Assembly (NCBI RefSeq): GCF_003473485.1
Contig: NC_053044.1
Coordinates: 32,244,091-32,308,090, forward strand
Source: Medicago truncatula
Lineage: Eukaryota > Streptophyta > Magnoliopsida > Fabales > Fabaceae
Length of the DNA stretch: 64,000 bases
Direction: 5' to 3'
Part shown: in pieces, positions 10,104-22,760 of the stretch
How the letters are laid out: the number at the start of each line of letters is the position of its first letter
How positions within the stretch are numbered: position 1 is the stretch's first letter
Program-made: the position numbers and the translations under genes
Notes under the pieces: generated by a model
What the model was told of the DNA's origin: nothing
The model's input: the letters and a program-made list of their open reading frames with translations, nothing else
Databases searched by the model: none

Positions 10104-13004
10104 TCAAGATCCTAAGAAATTATCAACCTTAGCATTTGCTGCTCTAGACAAGAATTTCATGCAAATAGGTGGCTGCACTCCAGCAAGAGCAAGAAAAGAG
10201 CTAGGAAGTGACCAAATTCCATCTCCACATATCAAACCAGAAGCAACAGCTGATCCTAATGCATCAGCCTTAGCCCTATCAACCTTCTGCCAAATAAATA
10301 ATATCAAGCTTCCAACACACATATCAATAGCAAAGTAGCTTCCAATGTAAAATGGTATAGCCATAGCCATAGGAACAGGAATAAACTTGGAGTATTTCTT
10401 TCCAACCAAGTCGCGAACAAAATTAATAATTATGGCACCAAAGAAAAACACGATGCAGAGTACGAGGCAGTTTTTCGGCAGAGCTGAGAATCCGTCCACA
10501 CCTAGTATTGCAATGTTTCGGAAAACAAGTGCGTACGGTGCAGGGTATGCAGTACCAGGTTGACCAAGAGTACCGAAAGCGTTGTAGAATAGCCAGAAAA
10601 CACACGGTGATATAACACATCCCATGGCAGTTCCAATAACTTGGCTCACAAACATTGATCTCGGAGAAGCCAATGTCATGTAACCTGTTTTGAAGTCTTG
10701 CATGAGATCAGAAGCTGTTGAAACAATGTTCATCATGACACCACATGCTGCTAAACCGGCTAGGACACCGCCGTTAGCTGCACCTGCCCAAGCACCAATA
10801 GCAAAGATGGCTAATTTTCCGTAAGTCGATGCAAGGGACCAATCCGTTAGTCCACAACCATAGGCATTGCAAAAGGCTAATGCGGGTGCAATGATGTAAA
10901 TGCAAATGATGTAATACCACTTTAGCTGGTGGAAAATGTGTGGGATAGTAATGATTGAGATTATTGCAATTATGACATAGCCTGCGATTGCGAACCATGA
11001 GGGGATTTGATCTTTGAGGAACATCTCGGTTCTGCGCTTGTCGTCGAATGAAATTGTAGGTGGGAAAGGAGCATTTGGATCATCAGGTTGTGCTCTTATA
11101 TCTTTTTTCTTCCATTGTTTTTTCAAACCTAAAAGAGTTGTGCCAAGAACTTTCACAAAGTTGTATAGACCATCACCAAGGATCATTGCTATGGCTATGA
11201 AAACCTGTGATTTAAAAAGAATACAATTAGAAAACTACCAAAAGAATACATTATCAACCAGTCACACATTGAAAAAGATCTAGTATGTCCAAATTCCAGT
11301 TTTGTACTTGTTTCAATCCAAGTAACTGTCTTTTAAGTTGATATCCATTGAGAAACTACTATTTTTCTATACCAATTCCAAAGTATACTTACAAAAAGTG
11401 GAGTATTGTCAAAAATGTAGGTTTTCGCCTACAAGTTAAATAAATAGAAAATCGAAATCAAGAAAGACAAACTTACTTTGTAACCTTGAAGACCATGTAA
11501 GCTGCTATGTTTGAGATCAGAAGGGAACCAATCTCCTTTTTTAGAACCAATGAGAGGCCACATGACAGCCCATGAAAGAATTCCACCAATCAACAGCGAA
11601 ATATTGATTATATATGGACATATCATCCCAACCCCCACATAGGTAGCAGAAAAATCAAAGTAAAACCTGTTATGTACAATAAATAATAAATGTTAGATAA
11701 AAGAAAAGGAACTAAAATACATATTAATCTATTTTATCAAAGCAATATTATCTAAAAAAGTTGGCAACTCATCATGCTATCACCATAATTAAGAACATAG
11801 AGGTTTCAGTTTCGGTCAGCTTTTATATTGTGTAGTTTATAATCCAAGCAACAGAGTTAATTTTTTATTTTATTTTTTAAAATTCTCTCATTAATAAAAT
11901 AAAGGCGAGTTACGTACATGTTTTGATATGCTTCTAGACCAAATGTGGGGAAGTTTGTAAATCCACAAGCATCACCAGCAGTGAAAAACCATTGGAAGAA
12001 ACCCCACAAAAAGCTAAAGGAGAAGAACTTTCCAAGTGCTTTTACTTGCTTCTTTGCTAGTTTGGCACCTTCAGATGTATGGAAACTGTTGATAAGATGA
12101 GCTGTTGCTGTACCACTTGGATATGTCAATCCGAAGTCAACAATCATAATCTGCAAAAGGGAAACATTAAATTAAAACTAAATGTTTGGACTCATTCTCA
12201 TCTTATAGTTCATTCATAGAAAAGATATATGTCATGCAATGCAAACAAATATTTCAATGCAAAATTCAAATAATTAAGTTAGTGTACCTTTCGGAGTGGA
12301 AGCACTGAAAAGAGACCAAGAAAGCTAACAACAAATAGAAATGCAATCATCCATCCTAAACCAAGACTCTTAACGTCATTGGCACTGTCAAATTCTGGAA
12401 TTTGTTTTGCAATAGTTGGACTCATTCCAAACAAGTAGCTACCAAACCCACCTACACAAACAAATCAAGTAAAATATTTGTCAAAAACAAACAAGATCAT
12501 TGTATCATCACTGCAATTAATTAACTATTAGAGCATAAACTTGTTCAAAAAACTATTAGGGCATAAATATTTATTCAACTCAGAGTCAAGTATTAAATTG
12601 AAGTGGTTAGAATAGTTACCGCTGAATGCAATTCCACTAGCAGCAACAACACAAGTCTGAATAACAGTATTCTCCTGTCTGGTAAAAGGTTGATTAAGCC
12701 AACCAGCTTTCTCAAGCAACTTGGTCCATGTCTTCACAAAGAAAAACCCTAACAATCCAGCAGAAACATTCAACGAAGGAATAATCCCAGTTGTGAGATT
12801 CAACTTCATCACGATAAACGTGAACATCACCGACAACATGAGACTCGCAAATATTGCCCTAACAGTGACCTGTTTCTGCCACGTAGGAACAGATGTTCCT
12901 TCAAACCCTTTTTCCACAGAAATCTCCTCGAGTTGTTCATCTTTCAACACCGGCGCAACTGCGGAGGTGTCGTGACTTTCGACGTCGTAGGGTTCTCGAG
13001 ACAT
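10104..13004 (-). CDS. Yellow stripe-like (YSL) transporter, copy B, five exons, 690 aa
   Basis: This is the tandem paralogue of the YSL gene at 154-4172, with the same five-exon plan and intron phases. Exons are 12620-13004, 12288-12451, 11918-12150, 11477-11666 and 10104-11204, summing to 691 codons. The OPT/YSL motifs seen in copy A are conserved ([54 protein letters not shown]). The N-terminus is six codons shorter. Exon 3, intron 3 and exon 4 are nearly identical between copies, whereas exons 1 and 5 and introns 1-2 differ more, as expected after partial gene conversion. It is predicted to be an integral membrane transporter of metal-nicotianamine or peptide substrates. It appears functional; upstream sequence gives no readable regulation. 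Confidence 0.93.
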
Positions 13005-13802
13005 TCTTTGACAATGAAAATATGAAAGAAAACGATGTGTTGTATTTTGATATTGTTAATGTTAAGGATGTTGAGATGTGGAGAGTTGGAGTGGTTTATA
13101 GAGAGTATTTGGTGGAATGCAAAATAGTGAGTTAAGTTTGTGGGGATAACTGGTATATATATACACAGATGCTAACATATCTTTAGATTGGTATTTCTGT
13201 TGAGAAAATTATGCTAAGTTTGTTTCTTCAAATCTATCGGATATATAGTGAAATCTATCGGATATATAGTGTAACATATTTTTATTTTTTTTAAAGATAG
13301 TGTAACATATTCTTAAAGTACCTAAATTATCCTCAAATTTAAATTTAAGTCTACACCATAATTATAATTGTAGGGTATTCAACAACTAACTATATTTTTC
13401 TTAAAAAAACAACTAACTATGTTTCGTCAAAACAAAAAAAAAAAACAGCAACTAACTATATGTTTTAGTTGGTTCAAAAACAATATGCTTTAGACTTTTA
13501 GTTGAACTTTTTTGTTACGTTTTTTTCTTTTAAATTTAAATATCATAAAACAAAACAAACTAATTATATCAAAGGAAAAAATTTATTTTCTATAACAATG
13601 TATTTATTCTATAATCTGTCTATAATAATATATATAAAAGAAGAAGAGAAAAAAATTGGACTAAATTTTTCATTATCTGATCTGGTAGGATTTTAGCTGG
13701 AATATGCATGGGAATATTTCGAGACTGGTCACCCCAGCCATTCTGTAAAATCTACTCAGATAAATTGTGTTACACCCTAACTATATATATATAGAGAGAG
13801 AG
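13005..13802. other. 5' flank of YSL copy B; AT-rich, no gene
   Basis: It holds the upstream region of copy B, with TATATATATA near 13155, and a small tandem duplication at about 13226-13270 in which AATCTATCGGATATATAGTG occurs twice. A 64-codon open frame at 13502 is low-complexity and judged chance. Confidence 0.45.
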
Positions 13803-14780
13803 TAGGGATGGCAATAGGACCCAGATCCTATGGACACCTGCTATGGGTAGGGTAAAACCCCGCTTTCATGGGTCCGGGTTTAGGTATGGGTAATTACCCG
13901 CAAATTTAAATGGGTATGGACATTGTACTACTCAGCCCCGCAACCCGCATATATGTATTTATATATGATAAATAATTTATTTATTTTTTGTGTACAATTA
14001 ATTAATTAATATATTTAACTATTTAAGCCTAACCCTAAAACCACTTAATGCAACTTAATAAAAACTTTAGTTACTGTAACACCCCGTTACCCAAAAGCAA
14101 TTAAATAGCATATAAACATCAGAGTATTTCACCAAATGGGCATGCTACATTGCAAATTCAAAATTCTTAAATAGAAAATAGAACTATTTAATCAATCCAC
14201 TTGATAAAATGTGAAAACATAGCAGCGGAATAGTTTTCAATCCAACAACATCCTACGGCATTAAAGGCCTTAGCATAATTCATCAACATTGTTCAAAAGA
14301 CAATAAAAGGCTCCACACCACAAGTTCCAAAATTTGATACATGGAAAGGAAAAGCAACAATAACAATAAAGATAAATCCCATCCCACGTATCAGAGCCCT
14401 AGACACGACTTTGAGCCACCACCAACTACTCAGGGTCACCTGCAAGTTACCCATAGGAAGGGCAACGTTTTCAAGCAGAAGGGGTGAGATTCACAACAAT
14501 AAATATAGATATTAAAATCAACCATTGAATCTAACACCCTAATCAACAACACATTATCTTGTAAACATATGAAGGTATAAGTCACAAGCATCAACAACAT
14601 CAACAACACACCATAATCATCCTGAATATCATATATATGTATATATCACCTATTCAACACCAAATTCACCTTATCAGATAACAACTGAATAACCACTAAG
14701 ACTCATGCAAATGACATGACCACTGCTAAGACACCATCTTAGACTTCTTAAATGAAATGCAATAATGCATGTGGTACCAA

Positions 14781-14890
14781 TCAGGACCGAGGCCCTCACC
14801 GCTTTTGAATGGTTAAAGCATTCATCAGGACCGAAGCCCTCACCGCTGTTGAGCAACTAGTACTCCAGGACCGAAGCCCTCACCGCTGTT
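14781..14890. repeat. Three tandem copies of a 40-44 bp unit within the LTR
   Basis: The core CAGGACCGAAGCCCTCACC recurs at about 14782, 14826 and 14866, the first copy with one change. The same triplet is in the other LTR at about 21407-21516. It is part of the element, not host sequence. Confidence 0.8.
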
Positions 14891-15140
14891 TTATGCATAT
14901 GCAATGGACCTACTTGTGTATATCTACATACAACTGACCATGCAATGCAACTCCATGTGACTCAACTTAAACAACATGTATGATTCATTACTTTGCATAC
15001 ATTTCATTCATCATCAGCAATCATCAATCCAGAAATCAAAACAACCACAATAATGCATAATTACATGAAACTATGCTCAATACAACAACATTAAGGTACT
15101 ACCAATCAAGCACGAAATTCAACATACAGGAACTGAGTAG

Positions 15141-15500
15141 CTCGCCTCGCGAGCACATCTGCTCGCCATGGCAAGTTCACAAAAACACTAGCTCGCCATG
15201 GCGAGTTCAAGGCGAACTCGAGGCGAGTGAAAATTAGGTGCTCTCGGGAAAAATGCTATTTTCTCACTCAAACTCCAATTCTAAGCTCCCTATTCATCTT
15301 TCTAACCTAAAACTTCCACCATTCATCATTAAAATCATCTAGGTACCTTAAACCATCCCCAAAACATCTTATAACAACTTTTCAAAAATTAAGTTTTAAT
15401 CTGGGCTACTCGCCATGGCGAGTTGGATTGCTCGCGAGGCGAGCGATGAAGTTGCTCACTCGCCATGGCGAGCACAGCTGCTCGCGAGGCGAGCGATGAA
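15141..15500. repeat. Cluster of CG-rich palindromes in the LTR
   Basis: The perfect palindrome CTCGCCATGGCGAG and the related CTCGCGAGGCGAG recur several times across about 360 bp. They stand out in otherwise AT-rich sequence. The right LTR has the same cluster at about 21765-22095. A regulatory or structural role is conceivable but not shown. Confidence 0.7.
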
Positions 15501-16160
15501 CTTCTGTACGGGCAGAAAACTGGTTTTACCCAAAAATCCCATTTTTCTTCCAATCACTCCCCAAATCAGTTTACAGATGCAAATTAACTTTCTGTGTGCA
15601 ACTAGAACCTATTTCTAACATCAAATTCATGCTTACAACTTCAAAAACTACAATTTCATCATAAAACCCAAAATCCCCAATTTTTACCAAAACCTGTTAA
15701 ACTCAAAATCAGACTTTAAATTCTATACTATTGAAGTAAACCCCACCCTTACCTTAATTCAGAATGAAAATTGCACAGCAAAAAAGGTTCCTCTGGTTCT
15801 TCTCTCTTGCTCCTGGTTTTCTCTTGTTTTCTCCCAAAACTGCTTCTACGTAAAAACTAATTCCAACTTCTCTGTATTAACCTCCCACTAAAATGTAACT
15901 CCCTTTAATTATACTTAACTCCCCATAACTTCTAATAATTACTATTATTTCCCAAACTCCAAAATAATCATTATTTCACACTTAATCTAATTATTATATA
16001 ATAAACCATATATTAAAATAATGCATCACATAGAACATCCAAAAATCACATATATATAAATACATGCATATACTCCACATAAATCACCAACATCATATAT
16101 AATAATATATATATATACTCCACACAATAAAATAATTAAATAAATAACTAGGGCGTTACA

Positions 16161-16172
16161 ACTCTCCCCAAA
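16161..16172 (-). other. Polypurine tract of the chromovirus
   Basis: On the minus strand, TTTGGGGAGAGT abuts the start of the 3' LTR, the expected place and composition for the plus-strand priming tract. Confidence 0.75.
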
Positions 16173-16201
16173 TTACAGAATTTCGTCCTCGAAATCTTAC
16201 C

Positions 16202-19200
16202 TCAAGCAAACAACTCCGGATACGACTCCCGCATCTTACTCTCCAGCTCCCAAGTCAAACTTTCACCAGTCGCTCCACCCCAAACGACTCTCACAAGAGG
16301 TATCTCTTTACCTCTCAAGGACTTCACCTTTCTGTCATCAATCCTCAGCGGCATAGTCTCAACTGTCAGGTTGTCCCTAACCTGCACATCATCATCCCTC
16401 GGAATCACATGAGAAGGATCCGCAACATACTTCCGAAGCTGAGAAACATGAAACACATCGTGCAAATTCGAAAGATGTGGTGGCAAACCAACTCTATATG
16501 CCACAGTACCAACTCTCTCTGAAATCTGATACGGACCAATAAACTTAGGAGTCAACTTCCTCGACTTCAAAGCCCGTCCAACACCCGTCAAAGGAGTGAC
16601 TCTCAGAAAAACATGATCACCCTCCTGAAATTCAAGATCCTTCCTTCGCTTGTCATGGTAACTCTTCTGTCGACTCTGCGAAGCTTTCATCTTTTCTCTT
16701 ATCAATCTGACTTTCTCAGTAGTCTCATGTACCAAATCCGGTCCCAACGCAACACTTTCACCCGACTCAAACCAGCATAAAGGAGTCCTACACCTCCGAC
16801 CATACAAAGCTTCGAACGGTGCCATACCAATACTCGAGTGATAGCTGTTGTTATAAGTAAACTCAATCAAAGGCAAGTGACTATCCCAAGCTCCACCTTG
16901 CTCAAGCACACACACTCTCAACAAATCTTCCAATGATTGAATTGTCCTCTCCGACTGACCATCTGTTTGAGGATGATAAGCCGAACTCAACTTCAACTTC
17001 GAACCCAAGGCGTCCTGTAAACTCTTCCAGAACCTAGAAGTAAACCTCGGATCTCTATCTGACACAATACTAGACGGAACACCATGAAGCTTCACCACAC
17101 TGTGAATGTAAATCTCTGCTAACTGTGCTACCGGATAACTGATATTAATAGGAATGAAATGTGCCGACTTCGTCAACCGGTCGACAACAACCCAAATAGC
17201 GTCATGCCCTCTCGGGGTGTTCGGTAAACTCGTTACAAAATCCATAGAGATACTGTCCCACTTCCACTCCGGTACATCTAACGGTGTCAACAACCCTGCA
17301 GGCTTCTGATGCTCAACCTTGGACTTCTGACAAATCAAACAGGCATAAACAAACTGAGCAACATCCCTTTTCAAACCGGACCACCAAAACAGTTTCTTCA
17401 AATCATGGTACATTTTTGTAGCCCCTGGGTGAATACTCAACCTACTCTTGTGACTCTCCTCAAGAATCAACTTCTTCAACTCTTCATTGTCAGGAATACA
17501 AACTCTACCTCTGAACCTCAGCACACCCTGATCATCAACTTTGAAATCACTATCCTCAGTGTCATTACCAGAAGTCATCAAATCAACAAACTTCAAATCC
17601 TCTTTCTGAGCTTCTCGGATACTGTTCAAGAAGTCACTATCAATCTTCAACATTCCCAACTGTATACTCTGGGGTGACAATTCACAGACAAGACTCATAT
17701 CTCTGAACTGTTCTAACAACTCAAACTCTTTCACCATCAAAGCAGACATGTGCAACGTTTTCCTACTCAAAGCATCCGCAACCACATTGGCCTTACCAGG
17801 ATGGTAATTCAAACCAAAATCAAAATCCTTCAGTAACTCTAACCACCTCCTCTGCCTCATGTTCAGTTCTTTCTGGTCAAATAAATACTTCAAACTTTTA
17901 TGATCACTGAACACCTCAAATCTGGAACCGTACAAATAATGCCTCCAAATTTTCAAAACAAAAACCACCGCAGCTAACTCCAGGTCATGTGTAGGATAAT
18001 TCTTCTCATGAACACGCAATTGTCTAGAAGCATATGCTACTACCTTACCATCTTGCATCAGAACACCACCTAAGCCCAGCTTAGATGCATCACAGTACAC
18101 AACAAACGGTTCTTCTGGTTTAGGCAAAATCAAAACAGGAGCAGTTGTCAATCTTCGCTTCAATTCATTGAAACTACTCTCACACTGAGCATCCCACACA
18201 AAAGATTTACCCTTACAGGTCAACTGTGTCAACGGAAGAGCCAATTTCGAAAACCCTTCTATGAACCTGCGGTAATAACCAGCCAAACCCAGAAAACTTC
18301 TGATCTCAGTTACCGACTTCGGAGTCTCCCATTGTGATACCGCATCAACCTTTGAAGGATCCACTGCAATACCACTACCAGAAATAATGTGACCCAGAAA
18401 ACTTACTTCATTTAACCAGAACTCACATTTTGATAACTTAGCATACAACCTCTTTTCCTTCAACACTTGCAACACAATTCTCAGATGCTCTGCATGCTCC
18501 TCCTCATTCTTGGAATAAATTAAGATATCATCAATAAACACCACAACAAACTTATCCAGAAAAGCATGGAAAATTCGGTTCATGTACTCCATAAAAACAC
18601 CCGGCGCATTAGTAACACCGAAAGGCATCACTTTGTATTCGTAATGACCATAACGTGTCCTAAAGGCCGTCTTCTGCATATCCTCATCCTTCACTTTTAT
18701 CTGATGATAACCAGACCTCAAATCAATCTTACTAAAAATCTTAACACCAACCAATTGATCCATCAAGTCGTCAATTCTAGGAAGCGGATACCTGTTCTTG
18801 ATCGTAACTTTGTTCAATTGACGGTAATCTATACACAGTCTCATACTACCATCCTTCTTCTTTACCAACAACACCGGTGCTCCCCAAGGTGAAACACTGG
18901 GTCTTACAAACTTTTTATCTAACAGGTCCTCCAACTGTTTCTTCAACTCAGCCAACTCAGAAGCTGACATACGGTACGGTGCCATCGACACCGGCTTAGT
19001 TCCTGGAACAAGATCAATTGAAAATTCAACCTCCCTTTCTGGTGGCACATCAGGAATCTCATCAGGGAATACTTCTGGAAATTCATTCACTACAGGTAAA
19101 CCATCAATCACAGCTTGATTTTCTAACGACAATTGTGCCATTAGAGAATACATCAGGATACCATCACGTTCAAACTGTTTCATCTGTTTTGTAGACAGAA

Positions 19201-20566
19201 GCTCAACCTCACCTTCTTCTTCAGCAGAAGAGAAATGTACCGTCTTACTAAAGCAGTTGATATGAACTCGATTATATTCTAACCAATTCATACCAAAGAT
19301 AACATCCATACCCGTCAACGGTAGACAAACTAAATCAATCACAAAATCTCTACCAAACATAGATATAGGACACCGTAGACAAACAAGAGAAGTGGTTACT
19401 GAACCCTTAGCTGGAGTTTCAACAACCATTTCCCCTTTCATATCAGATACATCCAAACCCAACTTATATGCACATTCAATAGCAATAAAACAATGAGTAG
19501 CACCAGTATCAATAATAGCAATTAAAGGAGTACTATTAAAGAAACAAGTACCTCTGATAAGTCGGTCCTCATTAGGAGTCTGCGTACCAGTCAAAGCAAA
19601 CACCTTTCCCCCAATTCTAGTCTTCTTCGGCTCAGGACACTGTGAACTAATATGACCTTCTCCATTGCAATTGTAACAGACAATGTCCCCACGCTTGCAT
19701 TCAGCTAAACTGTGACCCTTCTGACCACACCTGAAGCACTTCCTATCATCTCTTCCACAAACATTACTCTTGTGGCCTTTCTCACCACACTTGTAGCAAA
19801 CAATCTCAACAGGAGCATCTCTCCTCTTGGGCCTCCTATCATCACCCATCTTCTGCTTTCCTTTGTCAGCAGGAGCACTGTAAGGCTTAGGACGATTCTG
19901 TTGTCCCTTACCCCTCCTCTCACTCATTATCTTGTAATGAGCTTTGGTGTCTTCTTCATAGATTCTGCACCTATTAACCAACTCAGAGAAGACTCTGATC
20001 TGCTGATACCCAATAGCTCTTTTGATGTCAGCCCTCAACCCATTCTCAAACTTGATACACTTGGAGAACTCAGCTGTCTCCGCACTGTAATGAGGGTAGA
20101 ATGTGGCAAGCTCCACAAACTTAGCAGCATACTCTGTGACAGACATGTCACCCTGTTTCAACTCCAGAAATTCAATCTCCTTCTTACCTCTGACATCCTC
20201 TGGAAAATACCTGCCCAGAAACTCCTTCCTGAACATGGCCCAGATAACCACAGCATCACCCTGTTCCAACACAGGCAGCAAACTCACCCACCAATCATCA
20301 GCCTCCTCAGCTAGCATGTGCGTCCCAAACCGCACCTTCTGAACCTCGGAACACTGCATGACCCTGAAAATCCTTTCAATTTCCTTCAGCCACTTCTGAG
20401 CACCGTCAGGATCATACCTACCCTTGAAAGTTGGTGGATGATTCCTCAGGAAAGTCTCAAGCATCCTGGTTCCATCACCACCAGTCTCAGCCTTAGGTTG
20501 CTGTTGAACAGCTTGAGCTACAGCCTCAAGCGCAGCAACAAGAGCAGCATCACTACTTCCAATCAT
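16202..20566 (-). CDS. Chromovirus gag-pol polyprotein, single frame, 1454 aa
   Basis: One uninterrupted frame holds, in order, a gag capsid region (about residues 1-250), three CCHC zinc knuckles (about 257-312), an aspartic protease with DTGA (about 350), a reverse transcriptase with FIDDIL (about 680), RNase H, and an integrase with a zinc-binding region and DDE core (about 1040-1250). A basic C-terminal segment resembles a degenerate chromodomain. The domain order with integrase after RNase H defines Ty3/gypsy. The frame looks whole. Open frames on the opposite strand here are shadows. Confidence 0.95.
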   Translation of the reverse strand: MIGSSDAALVAALEAVAQAVQQQPKAETGGDGTRMLETFLRNHPPTFKGRYDPDGAQKWLKEIERIFRVMQCSEVQKVRFGTHMLAEEADDWWVSLLPVLEQGDAVVIWAMFRKEFLGRYFPEDVRGKKEIEFLELKQGDMSVTEYAAKFVELATFYPHYSAETAEFSKCIKFENGLRADIKRAIGYQQIRVFSELVNRCRIYEEDTKAHYKIMSERRGKGQQNRPKPYSAPADKGKQKMGDDRRPKRRDAPVEIVCYKCGEKGHKSNVCGRDDRKCFRCGQKGHSLAECKRGDIVCYNCNGEGHISSQCPEPKKTRIGGKVFALTGTQTPNEDRLIRGTCFFNSTPLIAIIDTGATHCFIAIECAYKLGLDVSDMKGEMVVETPAKGSVTTSLVCLRCPISMFGRDFVIDLVCLPLTGMDVIFGMNWLEYNRVHINCFSKTVHFSSAEEEGEVELLSTKQMKQFERDGILMYSLMAQLSLENQAVIDGLPVVNEFPEVFPDEIPDVPPEREVEFSIDLVPGTKPVSMAPYRMSASELAELKKQLEDLLDKKFVRPSVSPWGAPVLLVKKKDGSMRLCIDYRQLNKVTIKNRYPLPRIDDLMDQLVGVKIFSKIDLRSGYHQIKVKDEDMQKTAFRTRYGHYEYKVMPFGVTNAPGVFMEYMNRIFHAFLDKFVVVFIDDILIYSKNEEEHAEHLRIVLQVLKEKRLYAKLSKCEFWLNEVSFLGHIISGSGIAVDPSKVDAVSQWETPKSVTEIRSFLGLAGYYRRFIEGFSKLALPLTQLTCKGKSFVWDAQCESSFNELKRRLTTAPVLILPKPEEPFVVYCDASKLGLGGVLMQDGKVVAYASRQLRVHEKNYPTHDLELAAVVFVLKIWRHYLYGSRFEVFSDHKSLKYLFDQKELNMRQRRWLELLKDFDFGLNYHPGKANVVADALSRKTLHMSALMVKEFELLEQFRDMSLVCELSPQSIQLGMLKIDSDFLNSIREAQKEDLKFVDLMTSGNDTEDSDFKVDDQGVLRFRGRVCIPDNEELKKLILEESHKSRLSIHPGATKMYHDLKKLFWWSGLKRDVAQFVYACLICQKSKVEHQKPAGLLTPLDVPEWKWDSISMDFVTSLPNTPRGHDAIWVVVDRLTKSAHFIPINISYPVAQLAEIYIHSVVKLHGVPSSIVSDRDPRFTSRFWKSLQDALGSKLKLSSAYHPQTDGQSERTIQSLEDLLRVCVLEQGGAWDSHLPLIEFTYNNSYHSSIGMAPFEALYGRRCRTPLCWFESGESVALGPDLVHETTEKVRLIREKMKASQSRQKSYHDKRRKDLEFQEGDHVFLRVTPLTGVGRALKSRKLTPKFIGPYQISERVGTVAYRVGLPPHLSNLHDVFHVSQLRKYVADPSHVIPRDDDVQVRDNLTVETMPLRIDDRKVKSLRGKEIPLVRVVWGGATGESLTWELESKMRESYPELFA

Positions 20567-20684
20567 CTCGAGATTCTACACGACAAACAACAACTCAGAA
20601 CAACAACAAAAAGCAACAATAAAGTTGACACTCTATCCTAGGTGGCTCAACACAACTCTACTACTTGGCCGGACGGACCAACCT

Positions 20685-20696
20685 GCTCTGATACCA
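20685..20696 (-). other. Primer binding site of the chromovirus
   Basis: Read on the minus strand, TGGTATCAGAGC starts three bases after the 5' LTR. This is the standard complement of the plant initiator-methionine tRNA 3' end used by many LTR elements. Confidence 0.85.
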
Positions 20697-20699
20697 AAT

Positions 20700-22755
20700 T
20701 GTAACACCCCGTTACCCAAAAGCAATTAAATAGCATATAAACATCAGAGTATTTCACCAAACGGGCATGCTACATTGCAAATTCAAAATTCTTAAATAGA
20801 AAATAGAACTATTTAATCAATCCACTTGATAAAATGTGAAAACATAGCAGCGGAATAGTTTTCAATCCAACAACATCCTACGGCATTAAAGGCCTTAGCA
20901 TAATTCATCAACATTGTTCAAAAGACAATAAAAGGCTCCACACCACAAGTTCCAAAATTTGATACATGGAAAGGAAAAGCAACAATAACAATAAAGATAA
21001 ATCCCATCCCACGTATCAGAGCCCTAGACACGACTTTGAGCCACCACCAACTACTCAGGGTCACCTGCAAGTTACCCATAGGAAGGGCAACGTTTTCAAG
21101 CAGAAGGGGTGAGATTCACAACAATAAATATAGATATTAAAATCAACCATTGAATCTAACACCCTAATCAACAACACATTATCTTGTAAACATATGAAGG
21201 TATAAGTCACAAGCATCAACAACATCAACAACACACCATAATCATCCTGAATATCATATATATGTATATATCACCTATTCAACACCAAATTCACCTTATC
21301 AGATAACAACTGAATAACCACTAAGACTCATGCAAATGACATGACCACTGCTAAGACACCATCTTAGACTTCTTAAATGAAATGCAATAATGCATGTGGT
21401 ACCAATCAGGACCGAGGCCCTCACCGCTTTTGAATGGTTAAAGCATTCATCAGGACCGAAGCCCTCACCGCTGTTGAGCAACTAGTACTCCAGGACCGAA
21501 GCCCTCACCGCTGTTTTATGCATATGCAATGGACCTACTTGTGTATATCTACATACAACTGACCATGCAATGCAACTCCATGTGACTCAACTTAAACAAC
21601 ATGTATGATTCATTACTTTGCATACATTTCATTCATCATCAGCAATCATCAATCCAGAAATCAAAACAACCACAATAATGCATAATTACATGAAACTATG
21701 CTCAATACAACAACATTAAGGTACTACCAATCAAGCACGAAATTCAACATACAGGAACTGAGTAGCTCGCCTCGCGAGCACATCTGCTCGCCATGGCGAG
21801 TTCAAGGCGAACTCGAGGCGAGTGAAAATTAGGTGCTCTCGGGAAAAATGCTATTTTCTCACTCAAACTCCAATTCTAAGCTCCCTATTCATCTTTCTAA
21901 CCTAAAACTTCCACCATTCATCATTAAAATCATCTAGGTACCTTAAACCATCCCCAAAACATCTTATAACAACTTTTCAAAAATTAAGTTTTAATCTGGG
22001 CTACTCGCCATGGCGAGTTGGATTGCTCGCGAGGCGAGCGATGAAGTTGCTCACTCGCCATGGCGAGCACAGCTGCTCGCGAGGCGAGCGATGAACTTCT
22101 GTACGGGCACAAAACTGGTTTTACCCAAAAATCCCATTTTTCTTCCAATCACTCCCCAAATCAGTTTACAGATGCAAATTAACTTTCTGTGTGCAACTAG
22201 AACCTATTTCTAACATCAAATTCATGCTTACAACTTCAAAAACTACAATTTCATCATAAAACCCAAAATCCCCAATTTTTACCAAAACCTGTTAAACTCA
22301 AAATCAGACTTTAAATTCTATACTATTGAAGTAAACCCCACCCTTACCTTAATTCAGAATGAAAATTGCACAGCAAAAAAGGTTCCTCTGGTTCTTCTCT
22401 CTTGCTCCTGGTTTTCTCTTGTTTTCTCCCAAAACTGCTTCTACGTAAAAACTAATTCCAACTTCTCTGTATTAACCTCCCACTAAAATGTAACTCCCTT
22501 TAATTATACTTAACTCCCCATAACTTCTAATAATTACTATTATTTCCCAAACTCCAAAATAATCATTATTTCACACTTAATCTAATTATTATATAATAAA
22601 CCATATATTAAAATAATGCATCACATAGAACATCCAAAAATCACATATATATAAATACATGCATATACTCCACATAAATCACCAACGTCATATATAATAA
22701 TATATATATATACTCCACACAATAAAATAATTAAATAAATAACTAGGGCGTTACA
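20700..22755 (-). repeat. 5' LTR of the chromovirus (2056 bp)
   Basis: Partner of the LTR at 14075-16160, with the same ends and internal repeats. Promoter activity would read leftward into gag-pol. No TATA box was assigned. Confidence 0.95.
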
Positions 22756-22760
22756 GTTAC

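Larger units (their letters stand above)
14075..16160 (-). repeat. 3' LTR of the chromovirus (2086 bp)
   Basis: It is a near-identical copy of the 20700-22755 LTR, with TG/CA ends. It is 30 bp longer than its partner because of one extra copy of a short motif within the CG-rich palindrome cluster. Confidence 0.95.
14075..22755 (-). mobile_element. Full-length Ty3/gypsy LTR retrotransposon (chromovirus, Tekay/Del-like)
   Basis: The element is 8.7 kb. It has LTRs at 14075-16160 and 20700-22755, each starting TGTAAC and ending GTTACA. It is flanked by a perfect 5-bp target duplication, GTTAC (14070-14074 and 22756-22760). A tRNA-iMet-type primer binding site, one long gag-pol frame and a polypurine tract are present in the expected order on the minus strand. 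It looks whole. The LTRs differ by about three substitutions and one 30-bp length difference, implying a very recent insertion (order of 0.05-0.15 million years under usual plant rates). The Tekay/Del assignment rests on the chromodomain-like end, the long LTR and the iMet primer site, and is inference. Confidence 0.93.

Noticed and set aside
13140-13560. Possible CRISPR-like or satellite array
   Set aside because: Only a single tandem duplication of about 20 bp is present; no regular spacers, and this is plant nuclear DNA.
15415-15618. 67-codon frame repeated in both LTRs
   Set aside because: It is created by the CG-rich palindrome cluster and duplicated with the LTR; not a separate gene.
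17309-20641. Several plus-strand open frames of 79-200 codons across the gag-pol region
   Set aside because: They are antisense shadows of one long, domain-rich polyprotein frame on the minus strand.
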